From contig NC_087253.1 of the NCBI RefSeq assembly GCF_037042905.1, forward strand, positions 17,659,001 to 17,723,000: a DNA stretch of 64,000 bases, read 5' to 3'. The translations under genes were made by a program, and so were the position numbers. The notes beneath the pieces are model-generated. The model had not been told where the DNA came from. It worked only from the letters and a program-made list of their open reading frames with translations, and did not search any database. Within the stretch, counting starts at the first letter, position 1. Every line of letters begins with the position of its first letter. Below, in pieces: positions 25,901 to 34,345 of this stretch. Source of the DNA: Lytechinus pictus. Lineage: Eukaryota > Echinodermata > Echinoidea > Temnopleuroida > Toxopneustidae.

Positions 25901-28900
25901 AGTGAACATTTAATGAATATTTTTGATGCAAAATCTTTTTTTCCCCTGTAAAATCAGGTTTTTTAAACAGTGTACACTAATACTTTACCGAGTGGATGTA
26001 AATCAGTATGTATGTATATATTTTTTATTTTTCTTCTAATATCAATTTTGTTGATTATGGTAATTTAGCTTCAGATTCGATCCTCGTATTCGGTATACAG
26101 TCTGGTCGATGCTAATTGGTTTTGCTACCCTTAATCTGGGATCCGGTATCACTCAAATGAGCATTCAACGATTATTAGCATGTGGGACTAGAAGGAAAGC
26201 TGTGCGGTAAGTTTGGATGCTTTCGAATTTGAATTTGACCTTATTTTACATATTTCACAAAGTAAACATAATTCAAAAACAATATTGTATCAGAAGATAA
26301 ATAATGATATTATTTATATTAGCTTTACATTGTTGTTTTTGTGCCTGAGTTTATCCTTTTTTTCTTAATCGTTTTTTATAATCATGATAATATTCATAAC
26401 TAGTGAAACGTAATTTATGTATATAACGTACGCATCTCCAAACAGTTGAGAGGGAAACTAAATATTAAGGCTGGAAAAGGCGATTTTTTAGAGTAACTTT
26501 GTCTCATTTCTATTTTCATATTCAAAATCACAAACAGCTCTACACCATCATCATCATCATCACCATCATCATAATCATCATCTTCATCACCATAATAATC
26601 ATCATCATCACTATCATCATCATCATCATCATCACATCACCATCAGCATAATAATCACCATCACCTTCACCTTCACCATCATCATCATCATCATCATCAC
26701 CATCATCACCATCATCATCACTGTCATCATCATCATCATCATCATCTCCTTCACCATCATCATCATCATCATCATCATCACCATCATCACCATCATCATC
26801 ATCATCATCATCACCATCATCACCATCATCACCATCATCATCATCATCTTCTTCTTCTTCGTTTATTCCTATCTAAATCGATCATTTTTTAGTCTTCCCT
26901 TTCTATCTACCTTCTATGCTATTTTTTGTCATTAGAAAATTGTAGGTATTATGAAATTTTTATATTTAACCATTATCAGTCACCTTTTCCAAGCAATAAT
27001 GGTTTCAAAATCCGTCGTTATTGCTTATTTCTTCCAAAAATATAAGTTTCCAGTTAAGAAATTGGTAAATGAAGAAATATTTGTAGGCTAAAACGAATAA
27101 AGATGCATCATTTTCCTGCCATATGATGTAGAATAAACACTTAAGTCTAAAATTGTTCTTTTATCAGATATATTTCTTCTTGCCTACACAGAGCAATGGT
27201 CCTAGCGACCATCATCAAGGGAATTATCAAGGCATTAACCGTTCTCACTGGGATCGTCATGTACGCTTACTACGTCGACTGTGATCCACTTAAACAGGGC
27301 TTGGTCAGCAATAAAGACCAGGTGAGATTGGAAGTTTTGTCAATGTTTTTTTTCACTAACAGTTGTTATAAGCTACGGAAATCCTTGCATCTGATTGACT
27401 GAGAGCAAAGTAATCAGAGAAAGAAGTTTTGTTAGTGATGGTCTAAGGACAAAAACATTTATAATCTACTAGAATCATCATATCTGACCAGCTGAGAGCA
27501 AATAGTGAAAATCCTTATGTAAGTTTTATTTTTCAAGTGATAGATGACCATACGAAGAATTCAATAATAATTACACTAATAATACTCAATATAAAAAATA
27601 AACTGATTGATTGGTTTTCATTTGCCGAGTCACCAAAACATATATAGTAGCACCAGTAAACAAGTATCGTGATCAGGATAATCCACGAAAGCTCATAAGA
27701 TTATTCCCAGTGGGGCATTTTAAATGAGAAAAGGCAAAATCTTATTATTTACAAGATGAAGAAAAACCTAATGTTATCCTTCTGAATGTTTCAGATAATG
27801 CCACTGATGGTAATGGATTTGTTTGTTAATTTGCCGGGATTTCCCGGACTTTTCCTGTCGACAGTCGTCAGTGCTTCATTAAGGTATGGAAAAACAAACA
27901 TGAGTACACTCTTAAATATGATGGGGGGGGGGGGGCAAAGAGGGCACGCGTCCCCCATCCCCATTGTCGGCAGTGAGTGCCTACTTTTCTGAGCAATGCC
28001 GTTTTTTTTTAAAGAAATATCTCTCTAATGTATTCAACAATCATTCATTCGTTTCATTCTGCATGTATTCGTTATCCCCATGCCTGCTTCACGTTTTATT
28101 TCTTCAGACCTTCGGGTCCTTTCTTTTTTTCTCTCAATGGGAGTCTACAGTGTGCAATAAAAATAATACTCTAAATTCAAACTTTTTAAGGATTCAAAAT
28201 AAATCCAAATTGGCTGTCACTAGTGACCAGCCGAATATTGGATTTATTCTAAATCTTTAGGATTAACTTTCAAATCTCAAAAGATTTAAATTCAAATCTT
28301 TTAAAATTAAATATACAAGGTTTAAAACTAAATCTAATATTCGGCTGGTCACTATTCACAACCGATCTGGATTCATTTTAAATCCTTGGCATTTTTTTGC
28401 AGTGCTTTGACATTCTTTGGTATCAGTATTAACCGAATTGATTGATTAAAATTATTTATATTTGTCCATTAATTTTATCTTCATCTGACTGTACTATTGT
28501 TTATGTTCGGAAAAAAGTAAACCTTAATAGTGATGTTCCTGTAATTTTCATGCAAAACACAAGACTTGTGAAGAAATAGATACTACATGACGATAATAAC
28601 TTAGTTAATATCGTCATGTAGTATCTATTTCTTTATTCATCTATCTTTCATATCGACAACAGAGACAAAGAGTACATCTTTGCGAGATAAGTTCCAACAA
28701 AAGTTTATTCAAATGTTTATTCCGAATTTTCGACGCAACCTCGCGTCTTCTTCAGGGATATACTTACAATGACAATGTTATATTCTATCTATCATTATCA
28801 TAACTAGTCTTTATTAATTTCATTTATCTTCGTCATTTACAGTACTTTATCATCAGGGATCAACGCACTGTCTGCAGTCACGGCGGAGGATGGCATCAGC

Positions 28901-29835
28901 CATCAAGTCTATATGGCCAAAGTTACGACCAGAGACATACGTTAAGATCACCAAGGCTCTCGGTAAGACGTCTGCTTAAGCCCGTCGTAAAATGCGATCT
29001 GACTACGACCCGATCTTTCATTAAGTCTGACTTCGCATGAAAAATATGAAAGTAAAAAAGGGAAATTATTTCATCATAAGTTAGGATTAAATGTCAAGTC
29101 CACCCCAGAAAATATTGATTTAAATGAATAGAGAAAAATCAAGCTAGCATAATGCTTCATCAAAATCGGATGTAAAATAAGAAAGTTATGGTATTTTAAA
29201 GTTTTGCTTATTATTCACAAAACATGTGATATGCACAACTCAGTGACATGCAAATGAGAGAGTCGATGATGTCGCTCACTCACTATTTCTTTTGTTTTTT
29301 ATTGTTGGGGTGGACTTGTCCTTTAATGAAAGGAACACTAGAATTAAACTTCTACTTCACTATTTACTGCAATCCTTGTCGAATTGAATGGAATTGAATA
29401 TATTTATTGTTGATCAGAGAGATTCGTTGTAGGCTGCCGGGGGCAAGACTCTTAATCTCTCTTTTTATTATTTTCATTTTCTTTTTTAAAATTATTTTTT
29501 AAATAGGCATTTATCCGGTTTTAACTACATCTTTTCGAAAAAAAAAAATTGTAGGTCTTTTCTACGGATTGGTTAACATTGGATTCGCCTTTCTGGCAAG
29601 TGCTCTAAAGCAGGGCGTGCTTCAGGTAACATGAAACTATTTTCCAACTACGTATAAGTTTTTGATTATATTTGAAGGAAATAAAATATAGTAATTATAC
29701 GAAAGGTCTTCAGTATTGCCTGAATAGCAGAAGCATATACTTCTATTATTACAGCTATGAAATCGCTAGTAGTAATAGTCGTAGTAGTAAAGTAGTTAGA
29801 GTAATATTAGTAGTAGAAGTAGTAGTAATAGTAGG

Positions 29836-29869
<34 letters not shown>

Positions 29870-32800
29870 TAGTAGTAAAAGTAAGCCTTTCGTTAGACAG
29901 TGGTAATAGCAAATCAATATTCATTCAATCATTATTTTCATAATTATGGTTTGTTCTAACTAAATAGTATATGCTGGGGCTATTATCATTATTTTAATTG
30001 TGATTTTGTGTTAAAAAAACATTGCATAAAGGATACGTCGTATTCTAAAGAAACATGAGTGTTTCTATGGGTGCTGTGTTAATAAGCAAATTATCAATTT
30101 TCGGTGATGAAAATGGTGGGGTAACCCGCGGTGGAAAACCATTGGTTTCAAAACAACCCGGATATACAGTACTGTACGTAATGATTTGCTCTCTGAAATT
30201 CGGTGATAATTTATTATTTTTTTTTCTCCCTTTGCCGTAAAGCTTGTGATGTCAATTGTCGGAATAGGGAATGGATGCATGCTAGGTGTTTTTACTCTTG
30301 GTATTTTCATGCACCGGAGCAACACAAAGGTAAGCTAATTTATTCAAGAGGGGATTGATACTGGGATCTAATCCGAATTTGACGGATTAATGTTTTCATA
30401 GCTGTAGCATATTAGAGGCAGTATGCTAAAACTTTTTCTCCTCCCCTCCTCTTTCTGTTGTCTTATTCTTAATCTTTTATTTCGTCTCCTACGTTGTAAT
30501 TCTTCTTTCTTCTGTTTTTTTTTCTATTTTGATCCCAGTTGCCTTTCTTCTTCTTCTTAATTCTTCTCAATCCGGTGTGCTGCAAGGCGCGGTACTCGGT
30601 CCGTTGCTTTTTTTTAACTTAAAATAACGATCTGCTAGATATTGGCGCACAACCGTCTCTTCGTTTAGTTTACTTTAAAATGGTACAGGAGTGATTAGGA
30701 TTAGGGGGGGGGAATCATGTTTGTCTGCCGAAAATGACAATCTTCATGTTTTGGTTTTTTTTTAATGTGTTCTCGTTCAATCAAAAGGTCCGTTTTTTCT
30801 TATTATTTTGTTCGCTAGGGAGCTTTAGCTGGTTTGTTATCTAGCTACCTTCTTTTAGCCTGGATTAAGGTCGGTTCAATTTTTTACCCTTCTGTGAGAG
30901 GACAAAACGCCCTTTCCGTTGAAGGCTGTCCAGTTCCCAATATCACCATGACAACCGATTCAAACTTTTACACGGATGGAACAACTCTTGATGCAACAAC
31001 TACAGCGTCTTTTACTGAAGAGAATGACAAGTGAGTACAAAATGAAATATACTTATTTAAGAAATATATTTCTTTTTTAAAGAGGGCAACAAGCTCAAGG
31101 TGACTCGAGAAAAACAGGAAATGCCGAAAAATTGTTGGTTCAATATCAATGATACTAAAACAAATGAAAATGAAATTGTTAACTTCGGAATGGAGAATAG
31201 CTATAAAATAAATTATCTTCAGTTTAATAGGGCCTCTGAGAAAGGACTTACTTTAAGAATGTAATTTGATCCGTTTTTCCATAAGACCTTAATCATTTCT
31301 GTTAAATTTTTTTCATTTTTCACAGAACATTCCAACATCTCTCGCCCCCCCTCTCTCTCTCCCTGTCCCTCTTACTTTCTCTTTCCTCATCAAAGACATA
31401 AAGGCATATCCTTTTGATATTTTTGTTTTCTCATTTTATTTTGTTTTTTATTCACAGACCAGCTCTTGCTGAATTATACGCCATTTCGTTTTATTTCTAC
31501 CCTCCTATCGGGGCATTGACCTGTATTATTGTCGGTATGTTGGTCAGTGCTCTAACAGGTGAGCTGAGATTTTTTTTTTCTTTTTTATTACTATGAGAAA
31601 AAGGCTGTCACCTCAATGTTTCAATCCAAAATTATTTCACAATATGATTTTTGAAGGGTCTGTCCCGACAACTTTGTGGAAATCGATAGGTCACGGCTAT
31701 TTCGAGATAGAGAGAGAGAAAAAACAACAATTATGATAATTCTTTTGCAGCAAGGTGGCTCTGAGATACACAATGACAGTGGCAAGCAGATCTACAAATA
31801 ATTTACCTTTCTGGTATATTTATTACCATGGTAAAATGACGTAACAGTCAGACAAGTTTTTCATGATCATCGCCCATTGGCAATTGTATTCGATCGTATT
31901 TTTTTTATGGTAGAGGCCTCCAAGAAGACCTCATGAACATGTTAGGTCCGTAGGTGAAAACTTTTCAATTTCACCACGGCTGACTAATTCGAGAGACAAT
32001 ATCAAGATGATGTATCGCGGTGATGTCGCTGCATTGCCGCTGTCGTATCGTTGCAACATCGCAAAGCGTCGCGGAGTATCAAATAGCTGCATGTGCAGAC
32101 GGCCTACAGAGGTGTTCATCTCTTTCTGACTCCCTCTCTCCTCACCCTCTCCATCTATATTATTATGTACCCCATTCTCTCACTCTGCTTTCCTTCCCCA
32201 TTTAATGTTTTAATTTGTCTCTCTCTCCCTTCCTCCCCCATCCTCTCCATCTCATCCCCTCTCACACTCCCCCTCTCTTTCTCCTCCCCCATGTCTCGAT
32301 CTCTCCCTTCCCGTCTCAGGTTTCACCGATCCTGATTCGTACGATCACCGTCTGAAGTACAACTTCACGGATGCTCTCTTTCCTTGCTTCCCCGAGAGTC
32401 TCAAGGAAAAGATGCGATGTGGAGCCGAAAAGATCTTGGAAGATGAGGTATTAAAAAGACCGCTCACAAATTCCATTTGGATTTTATTTTTCATTACCTA
32501 ACATTACACATGATCAAATTTTGAAGACGCGACCAATAAAGAACTGATGATTACGATAATTTTATTATTTTGGTAACCTCCAATGACATTATCCTTTATT
32601 ATATTGCATTTCTTTTTATCTTATTCAATCAAAACACTATAATGGACTATAAAATATAGGCCTACGTGGAACATAGAATGATATATTGCAAAAAATGTTT
32701 TTTTTCTAGTCTGTAAACATGTTTGGTATAATCGAACATTTTTTTTCTTCATATTTTCCTCTCTTTTACCTGCCTACCACCTCTTCATAACCACATCCCC

Positions 32801-33423
32801 CCACCCTCCGCTTCATGACTACTCCCTTTCCCGATCTCCTTTTCATGACCACACCCTTTTCCCTCCCTTCTTTTCATAACCACACCCTTTCCCCGCCCAC
32901 CTCTTCATGACTACAATCTTTCTCCGCCCTTCTCGTCATGACATTCCCCTTTCCCCATCCTCCTTTTCATGACCACACCCTTTCCCCACCCTCTTTATCA
33001 TGACCACACCATTTCCTTGCTCTCCGTTTCATAACCACACGCTTTCCCCGCCCTCCGCTTCATGACCACATCCTTTCCCCCACCCTCCTCATGACCACAC
33101 CCATTCCTTGCTCTCATTTTCATAACCACACGCTTTCCCCGCCCACCTCTTCATGGCTACAATCTCCCCCGCCCTCCTCTTCATGACCTTACTCTTTCCC
33201 CCGATCCTATACATGGCCAAATCGTTTTCCCGTCTTTCCCTTCATGACCTCACCATTTCTTCGCCCTCCTCTTCACGACCACGCCCATGCCCCGCCCCTA
33301 CTACAGCCTGATGATGAAGACGACGAAGTGAAAATTGTTAAAATCGAGAAGCATCCCGATTCTCTCGACATGAAAGAGGTTTATATCAACGGAGGTGCGG
33401 AAGGTGTCTGGGAGAAAGATTAA
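13589..33423 (+). CDS. SLC5A8-like: SLC5 sodium:solute symporter, monocarboxylate (SMCT) type; 15 exons, frameshifted in exon 9
   Basis: Family members move small monocarboxylates or related anions into cells together with Na+, usually at the apical plasma membrane. Coding exons: 13589-13948, 15151-15216, 23617-23668, 24372-24439, 25671-25825, 26075-26206, 27192-27321, 27795-27883, 28843-28962, 29555-29625, 30243-30329, 30819-31030, 31458-31558, 32320-32447, 33307-33423. All introns are GT-AG. The joined product is 628 aa once one extra base in exon 9 is discounted, against about 610-618 aa for human SLC5A8/A12. Visible landmarks are WDY before TM1, EEFLLGNRQM, YLERRFNRCVRLCGT, GGMKAVLWTDTLQ, the DCDP...DQ loop typical of the SMCT branch, and LSTLSSGINAL, which holds the paired serines of the Na2 site. 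The start ATG lies 31 bases after a possible 3' splice site (13556-13557), so a noncoding first exon upstream is likely. Assignment to SLC5 is firm; A8 versus A12 or an echinoderm-specific paralog is open. Confidence 0.93.
13985..14150. repeat. ATC/ACC trinucleotide array, transporter intron 1
   Basis: Degenerate (CAT/CAC)n on the + strand. A second array of opposite polarity lies at 14545-14870, with the MITE 14176-14356 between them. Confidence 0.85.
14176..14356. mobile_element. TA-flanked MITE in transporter intron 1
   Basis: Ends CACTCTAAA and CGAGTG, arms including gggaacatgcat and its complement, TA on each side. Related by its termini to 9766-9995. Confidence 0.65.
14545..14870. repeat. 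GAT/GGT trinucleotide array
   Basis: Degenerate (GAT/GGT)n on the + strand, complementary to the array at 13985-14150. Long open frames here are artefacts of the trinucleotide period. Confidence 0.9.
15151..15216 (+). CDS. SLC5A8-like: SLC5A8-like exon 2 (aa 121-142)
   Basis: Polypyrimidine tract plus ACAG acceptor, and ACG|GTAAGT donor. The 22 codons encode YLERRFNRCVRLCGT and the start of TM4, nearly identical to the SMCT family. The intron that follows is 8.4 kb and is filled by the foldback element at 15995-23047. Confidence 0.95.
15285..15430. repeat. Half copy of a foldback family
   Basis: Shares gtctttgtcgaa, atggtgaatcaaaacagcag and gtgacaa-type words with the foldback at 39757-39880. 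Here only one arm remains, and a tandem array follows directly. Confidence 0.6.
15434..15755. repeat. 54-56 bp tandem repeat with inverted end units
   Basis: Four direct units (cttgtgggagagaatgatca ... acaagatcttggatctcgtc) are followed by two units in inverted orientation. The switch is at about 15636-15650 (gatcttggatccgagatctt), so the array can fold on itself. Confidence 0.85.
15999..16215 (-). repeat. Left terminal array of the foldback (10 copies)
   Basis: Ten copies of cccacaaatgtaataa separated by variable 2-11 base spacers. Orientation is opposite to the right array. Confidence 0.95.
16291..16680 (-). repeat. Left inner array, 8 x 49 bp
   Basis: Units read aaagtcttttttccagaccc then ggttgtttcaaaattataat with small variants. 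The right arm has about twice as many. Confidence 0.95.
16790..17370 (-). repeat. Left innermost array, 5 x about 120 bp
   Basis: Units start aaagacccacgatcctattt, contain gaataacatggaaatatagc and an AAT-rich run, and end aaaaagcaaac. Their diverged counterparts on the right arm are at about 20930-21850. Confidence 0.9.
18886..18921. repeat. 36 bp perfect palindrome
   Basis: CCACTGAACTGAAAATAC and its exact reverse complement, no loop. Present only in the left arm of the larger palindrome, so it was added after the arms formed. Confidence 0.9.
18932..18970. repeat. 39 bp near-perfect hairpin at the palindrome centre
   Basis: catagagttggataaagc, a 3-base spacer, then its exact reverse complement. 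Confidence 0.9.
19947..20882. mobile_element. Kolobok-type MITE, TTAA target, 936 bp
   Basis: TTAA (19943-19946) and TTAA (20883-20886) flank perfect 16 bp inverted ends GGACGTTCCACAGTTA. TTAA target sites with GG-starting ends fit the Kolobok superfamily. It is nested inside the 7 kb foldback and has no transposase. Confidence 0.8.
21385..21648. mobile_element. GGGCGGAAATC-type MITE, copy 1
   Basis: About 260 bp homologous to 42376-42621 (ccccctactat, tttatgatgg, attcaaaatcgaaataa, gtcaaattttccag). It ends agagatttccgcccctg and interrupts the right arm of the foldback. Confidence 0.75.
21950..22795 (+). repeat. Right inner array, about 17 x 49 bp
   Basis: Units aaccgggtctggaaaaaaga then ctttggacttatattataat, inverted relative to 16291-16680. 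A three-unit block (cttatattgtgattttgatt and neighbours) is itself duplicated, showing growth by unequal exchange of several units. Confidence 0.95.
22860..23047 (+). repeat. Right terminal array of the foldback (8 copies)
   Basis: ttattacatttgtggg units. Spacers match the left array in order apart from two extra units on the left. Confidence 0.95.
23048..23616. other. Rest of transporter intron 2
   Basis: AT-rich, no feature recognised before the exon 3 acceptor. Confidence 0.5.
23617..23668 (+). CDS. SLC5A8-like: SLC5A8-like exon 3 (aa 143-159)
   Basis: Acceptor TTTCCAG, donor GCAG|GTAAC. It encodes MIFMGIAMYTPALAINA, which completes TM4; the family has ILYTGIVIYAPALALNQ here. Ends in phase 1. 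Confidence 0.93.
23669..25670. other. Transporter introns 3 and 4
   Basis: Around 23900-23990 is a fragment of the same repeat as 29091-29322 (tgttggggtggacttg). Another old repeat lies at about 25380-25610. No coding signal apart from exon 4 (24372-24439). Confidence 0.4.
24372..24439 (+). CDS. SLC5A8-like: SLC5A8-like exon 4 (aa 160-182)
   Basis: Acceptor TTCCATAG, donor TTG|GTAAGT. It encodes VTGMNMWASILSTGGVCIFY and TTL, matching the family [20 protein letters not shown] segment. Phases 1 and 0 join correctly to the neighbouring exons. Confidence 0.93.
25671..25825 (+). CDS. SLC5A8-like: SLC5A8-like exon 5 (aa 183-233)
   Basis: Acceptor TATTCTAG, donor TTTGA|GTGAG. It carries the signature GGMKAVLWTDTLQ followed by a membrane span (AIIIFVGVIAFIIKG) and a charged loop. 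Ends in phase 2. Confidence 0.95.
26075..26206 (+). CDS. SLC5A8-like: SLC5A8-like exon 6 (aa 234-277)
   Basis: Acceptor GCTTCAG, donor GTGCG|GTAAG. It encodes FDPRIRYTVWSMLIGFATLN and the ITQMSIQRLLACGTRRKA helix-loop, which corresponds to the NQSQVQRYISCKS region of SLC5A8. Confidence 0.94.
26540..26851. repeat. ATC/ACC trinucleotide array, transporter intron 6
   Basis: About 310 bp of (ATC)n with interspersed ACC and CTT triplets. Open frames here are artefacts. Confidence 0.95.
27192..27321 (+). CDS. SLC5A8-like: SLC5A8-like exon 7 (aa 278-321)
   Basis: Acceptor CTACACAG, donor CAG|GTGAG. It encodes a long hydrophobic span, then YYVDCDPLKQGLVSNKDQ. The DCDP...VS..DQ pattern is characteristic of the SMCT branch of SLC5. 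Confidence 0.95.
27795..27883 (+). CDS. SLC5A8-like: SLC5A8-like exon 8 (aa 322-350)
   Basis: Acceptor GTTTCAG, donor TTAAG|GTATG. It encodes IMPLMVMDLFVNLPGFPGLF and the start of the next membrane helix. Ends in phase 2, splitting the serine codon that opens the Na2-site motif. Confidence 0.94.
28188..28388. mobile_element. Foldback MITE in transporter intron 8
   Basis: 60 bp arms: left aaggattcaaaataaatcc ... gtgaccagccgaatattgga, right the complement with a few changes. Confidence 0.7.
28571..28633. repeat. Perfect 25 bp inverted repeat with 13-base loop
   Basis: aagaaatagatactacatga plus cgata is repeated exactly as its reverse complement at 28609-28633. No mismatch over 25 bp suggests recent origin. 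Confidence 0.9.
28722..28758 (-). ncRNA. Hammerhead-like core motif (retroelement remnant?)
   Basis: On the minus strand CTGAAGA (28755-28749) is followed by a perfect 5 bp stem GACGC/GCGTC and then GAAA (28731-28728), the conserved core arrangement of a hammerhead ribozyme. Stems I and III are not convincing. Such motifs occur in Penelope-like and related retroelement ends. Confidence 0.3.
28843..28962 (+). pseudogene. SLC5A8-like: SLC5A8-like exon 9 with a +1 frameshift
   Basis: Acceptor ATTTACAG, donor CTCG|GTAAG. The first half reads STLSSGINALSAVTAED (aa 351-367) in the incoming frame. The second half, starting IKSIWPKLRPETYVKITKAL, is clearly family-like but lies one frame over. One surplus G at 28892-28893 explains the shift. 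Read as given, translation runs into TAA at 28943-28945, about 384 codons into the protein, and loses everything from about the ninth helix on. The downstream exon phase fits only if the base is removed. It may be an assembly or sequencing error, or a recent null allele. Confidence 0.9.
29091..29322. mobile_element. TTAA-flanked MITE in transporter intron 9
   Basis: TTAA at 29087-29090 and 29323-29326 flank inverted ends (atgtcaagtccacccca; complement aggacaagtccacccca). The body includes gcacaactcagtgacatgca. A second fragment is in intron 3. Confidence 0.75.
29555..29625 (+). CDS. SLC5A8-like: SLC5A8-like exon 10 (aa 391-414)
   Basis: Acceptor ATTGTAG, donor CAG|GTAAC. It encodes GLFYGLVNIGFAFLASALKQ and GVLQ, matching the human helix GMSVVYGALCIGMAALASLM. 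It enters in phase 1, which independently supports the frameshift reading of exon 9. Confidence 0.93.
29755..29880. repeat. AGT trinucleotide array, transporter intron 10
   Basis: Imperfect (AGT)n over about 125 bp. Confidence 0.9.
30243..30329 (+). CDS. SLC5A8-like: SLC5A8-like exon 11 (aa 415-443)
   Basis: Acceptor CCGTAAAG, donor AAG|GTAAGC. It encodes LVMSIVGIGNGCMLGVFTLG and IFMHRSNTK, the glycine-rich helix equivalent to SVFGMVGGPLMGLFALGI. Confidence 0.92.
30819..31030 (+). CDS. SLC5A8-like: SLC5A8-like exon 12 (aa 444-513)
   Basis: Acceptor TCGCTAG, donor GACAA|GTGAG. It encodes a membrane helix (GALAGLLSSYLLLAWIKVGS), then the extracellular loop with one cysteine and an N-glycosylation sequon (PNIT), as in the family before the last helices. 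Confidence 0.92.
31458..31558 (+). CDS. SLC5A8-like: SLC5A8-like exon 13 (aa 514-547)
   Basis: Acceptor TTCACAG, donor ACAG|GTGAGC. It encodes ELYAISFYFYPPIGALTCII then VGMLVSALTG, the final helix, aligned with WYSLSYLYFSTVGTLVTLLV of SLC5A8. Confidence 0.93.
31559..32319. other. Transporter intron 13, pyrimidine-rich 3' half
   Basis: From about 32110 the + strand is mostly C and T, forming a very long polypyrimidine tract before the exon 14 acceptor. Nothing else recognised. Confidence 0.5.
32320..32447 (+). CDS. SLC5A8-like: SLC5A8-like exon 14 (aa 548-590)
   Basis: Acceptor CGTCTCAG after a long pyrimidine stretch, donor GAG|GTATT. It encodes the start of the cytoplasmic tail (GFTDPDSYDHRLKYNFTDAL), the counterpart of the family NLDPRYIL segment. 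Confidence 0.9.
32765..33306 (+). repeat. Minisatellite of about 35 bp units ending at the exon 15 acceptor
   Basis: Units resemble cctcttcatgaccacaccct followed by ttccccgcc, repeated about 15 times. The last unit runs into ctactacag, so the repeat supplies the pyrimidine tract of the last transporter exon. Confidence 0.85.
33307..33423 (+). CDS. SLC5A8-like: SLC5A8-like exon 15 and stop (aa 591-628)
   Basis: Acceptor CTACTACAG at the end of a 35 bp-unit minisatellite. The exon reads an acidic, lysine-containing tail ending GVWEKD and TAA at 33421-33423. There is no vertebrate-type PDZ-binding terminus (THR-ARG-LEU in SLC5A8). Confidence 0.88.
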   Translation, partial: PDDEDDEVKIVKIEKHPDSLDMKEVYINGGAEGVWEKD

Positions 33424-34234
33424 TCAACAAAAAGAGCAATTTCGAGATCAGAAAATCATGAAGTAGGGGCGGGTCCAAGATTTCATAGCACAAGGGGCAC
33501 AGAAAGCCCCTCCCCCAAAAACCATTAGACAAGAGAAGAAGAACAAAAAAGCAAGAAATTGAAAAGGTCGTCATTACCAGAAACTTGAAAAAAAGTTAAT
33601 CAAAAAATAATTTGCCAAGCCCCTACCTCAACTCCTAAAAACAAAAAACCCAATACATTGAATATATATGTAAATAATGTATAAATAAATTACAAATAAA
33701 AATGAATAAATCAATGTACAGAAATAAATAAAGGAAGTAATTTCTTTGAAAGGGGAGGGCATATTTTAGAATATTAGGGAATGGAATGTCAATGTTATGC
33801 AAGTAGGGGCTTGCTCCTTGGGTAATGTTGTTTAGCAGGTTTCATGAACGATTTGATGTGTACTACCTTTAATTTGCTACCTCTTTCCATCTAAAAAAAA
33901 AGAAAAAAAAAGAGTGATTCTTTAGAGATTTCAAAGTTGGTCACATCACATGTTTTATTCCAGTATTTGTATCCATGATTGTCATGAAACACATATTTTA
34001 ATTGCATTTTTCTTGATAATTATCATGATTATATTTAGGGACAGTGCCACGGCACTAGAATATTGAAAGGGGTAAAGACGGCTCAAATGTGATTTTTTTT
34101 CCCCCCAAATTCTCTAAATATTATTTTTTTAATGATTTCAGAGTTGTTTTAGCAAGTGCGTGTGTATTTGAGTTTCATCAGACGTGTATCAATCAGATAC
34201 GATTATTTACGTCTGAGACCGACCTTTAACGTCA
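33424..34234. other. Transporter 3' flank
   Basis: Several AATAAA words occur at about 33680-33730 (one at 33695-33700) and could serve as polyadenylation signals. AT-rich, no gene. Confidence 0.35.
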
Positions 34235-34345
34235 CCATCCGAAAGACGTGACCAGGGCTCGAAACTCTGCATCAATTTGTAACTTCCCCACATAGCTTGG
34301 ATTACAGGCGCACGCCACAACGCCCCGTTACTCGGCAAGGGTCAT
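34235..34345 (-). ncRNA. 7SL (SRP RNA) Alu-domain-like sequence, truncated
   Basis: On the minus strand the stretch tggcgtgcgcctgtaatcca followed by agcta resembles the 5' domain of SRP RNA (human: TGGCGCGTGCCTGTAGTCCC AGCTA). Downstream is a B-box-like gagtttcgagccctgg, and a TATAAA word lies just upstream. After about 110 bases no S domain is recognisable. It may be a 7SL pseudogene or the head of a 7SL-derived SINE. Based on remembered 7SL sequence only. Confidence 0.45.
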
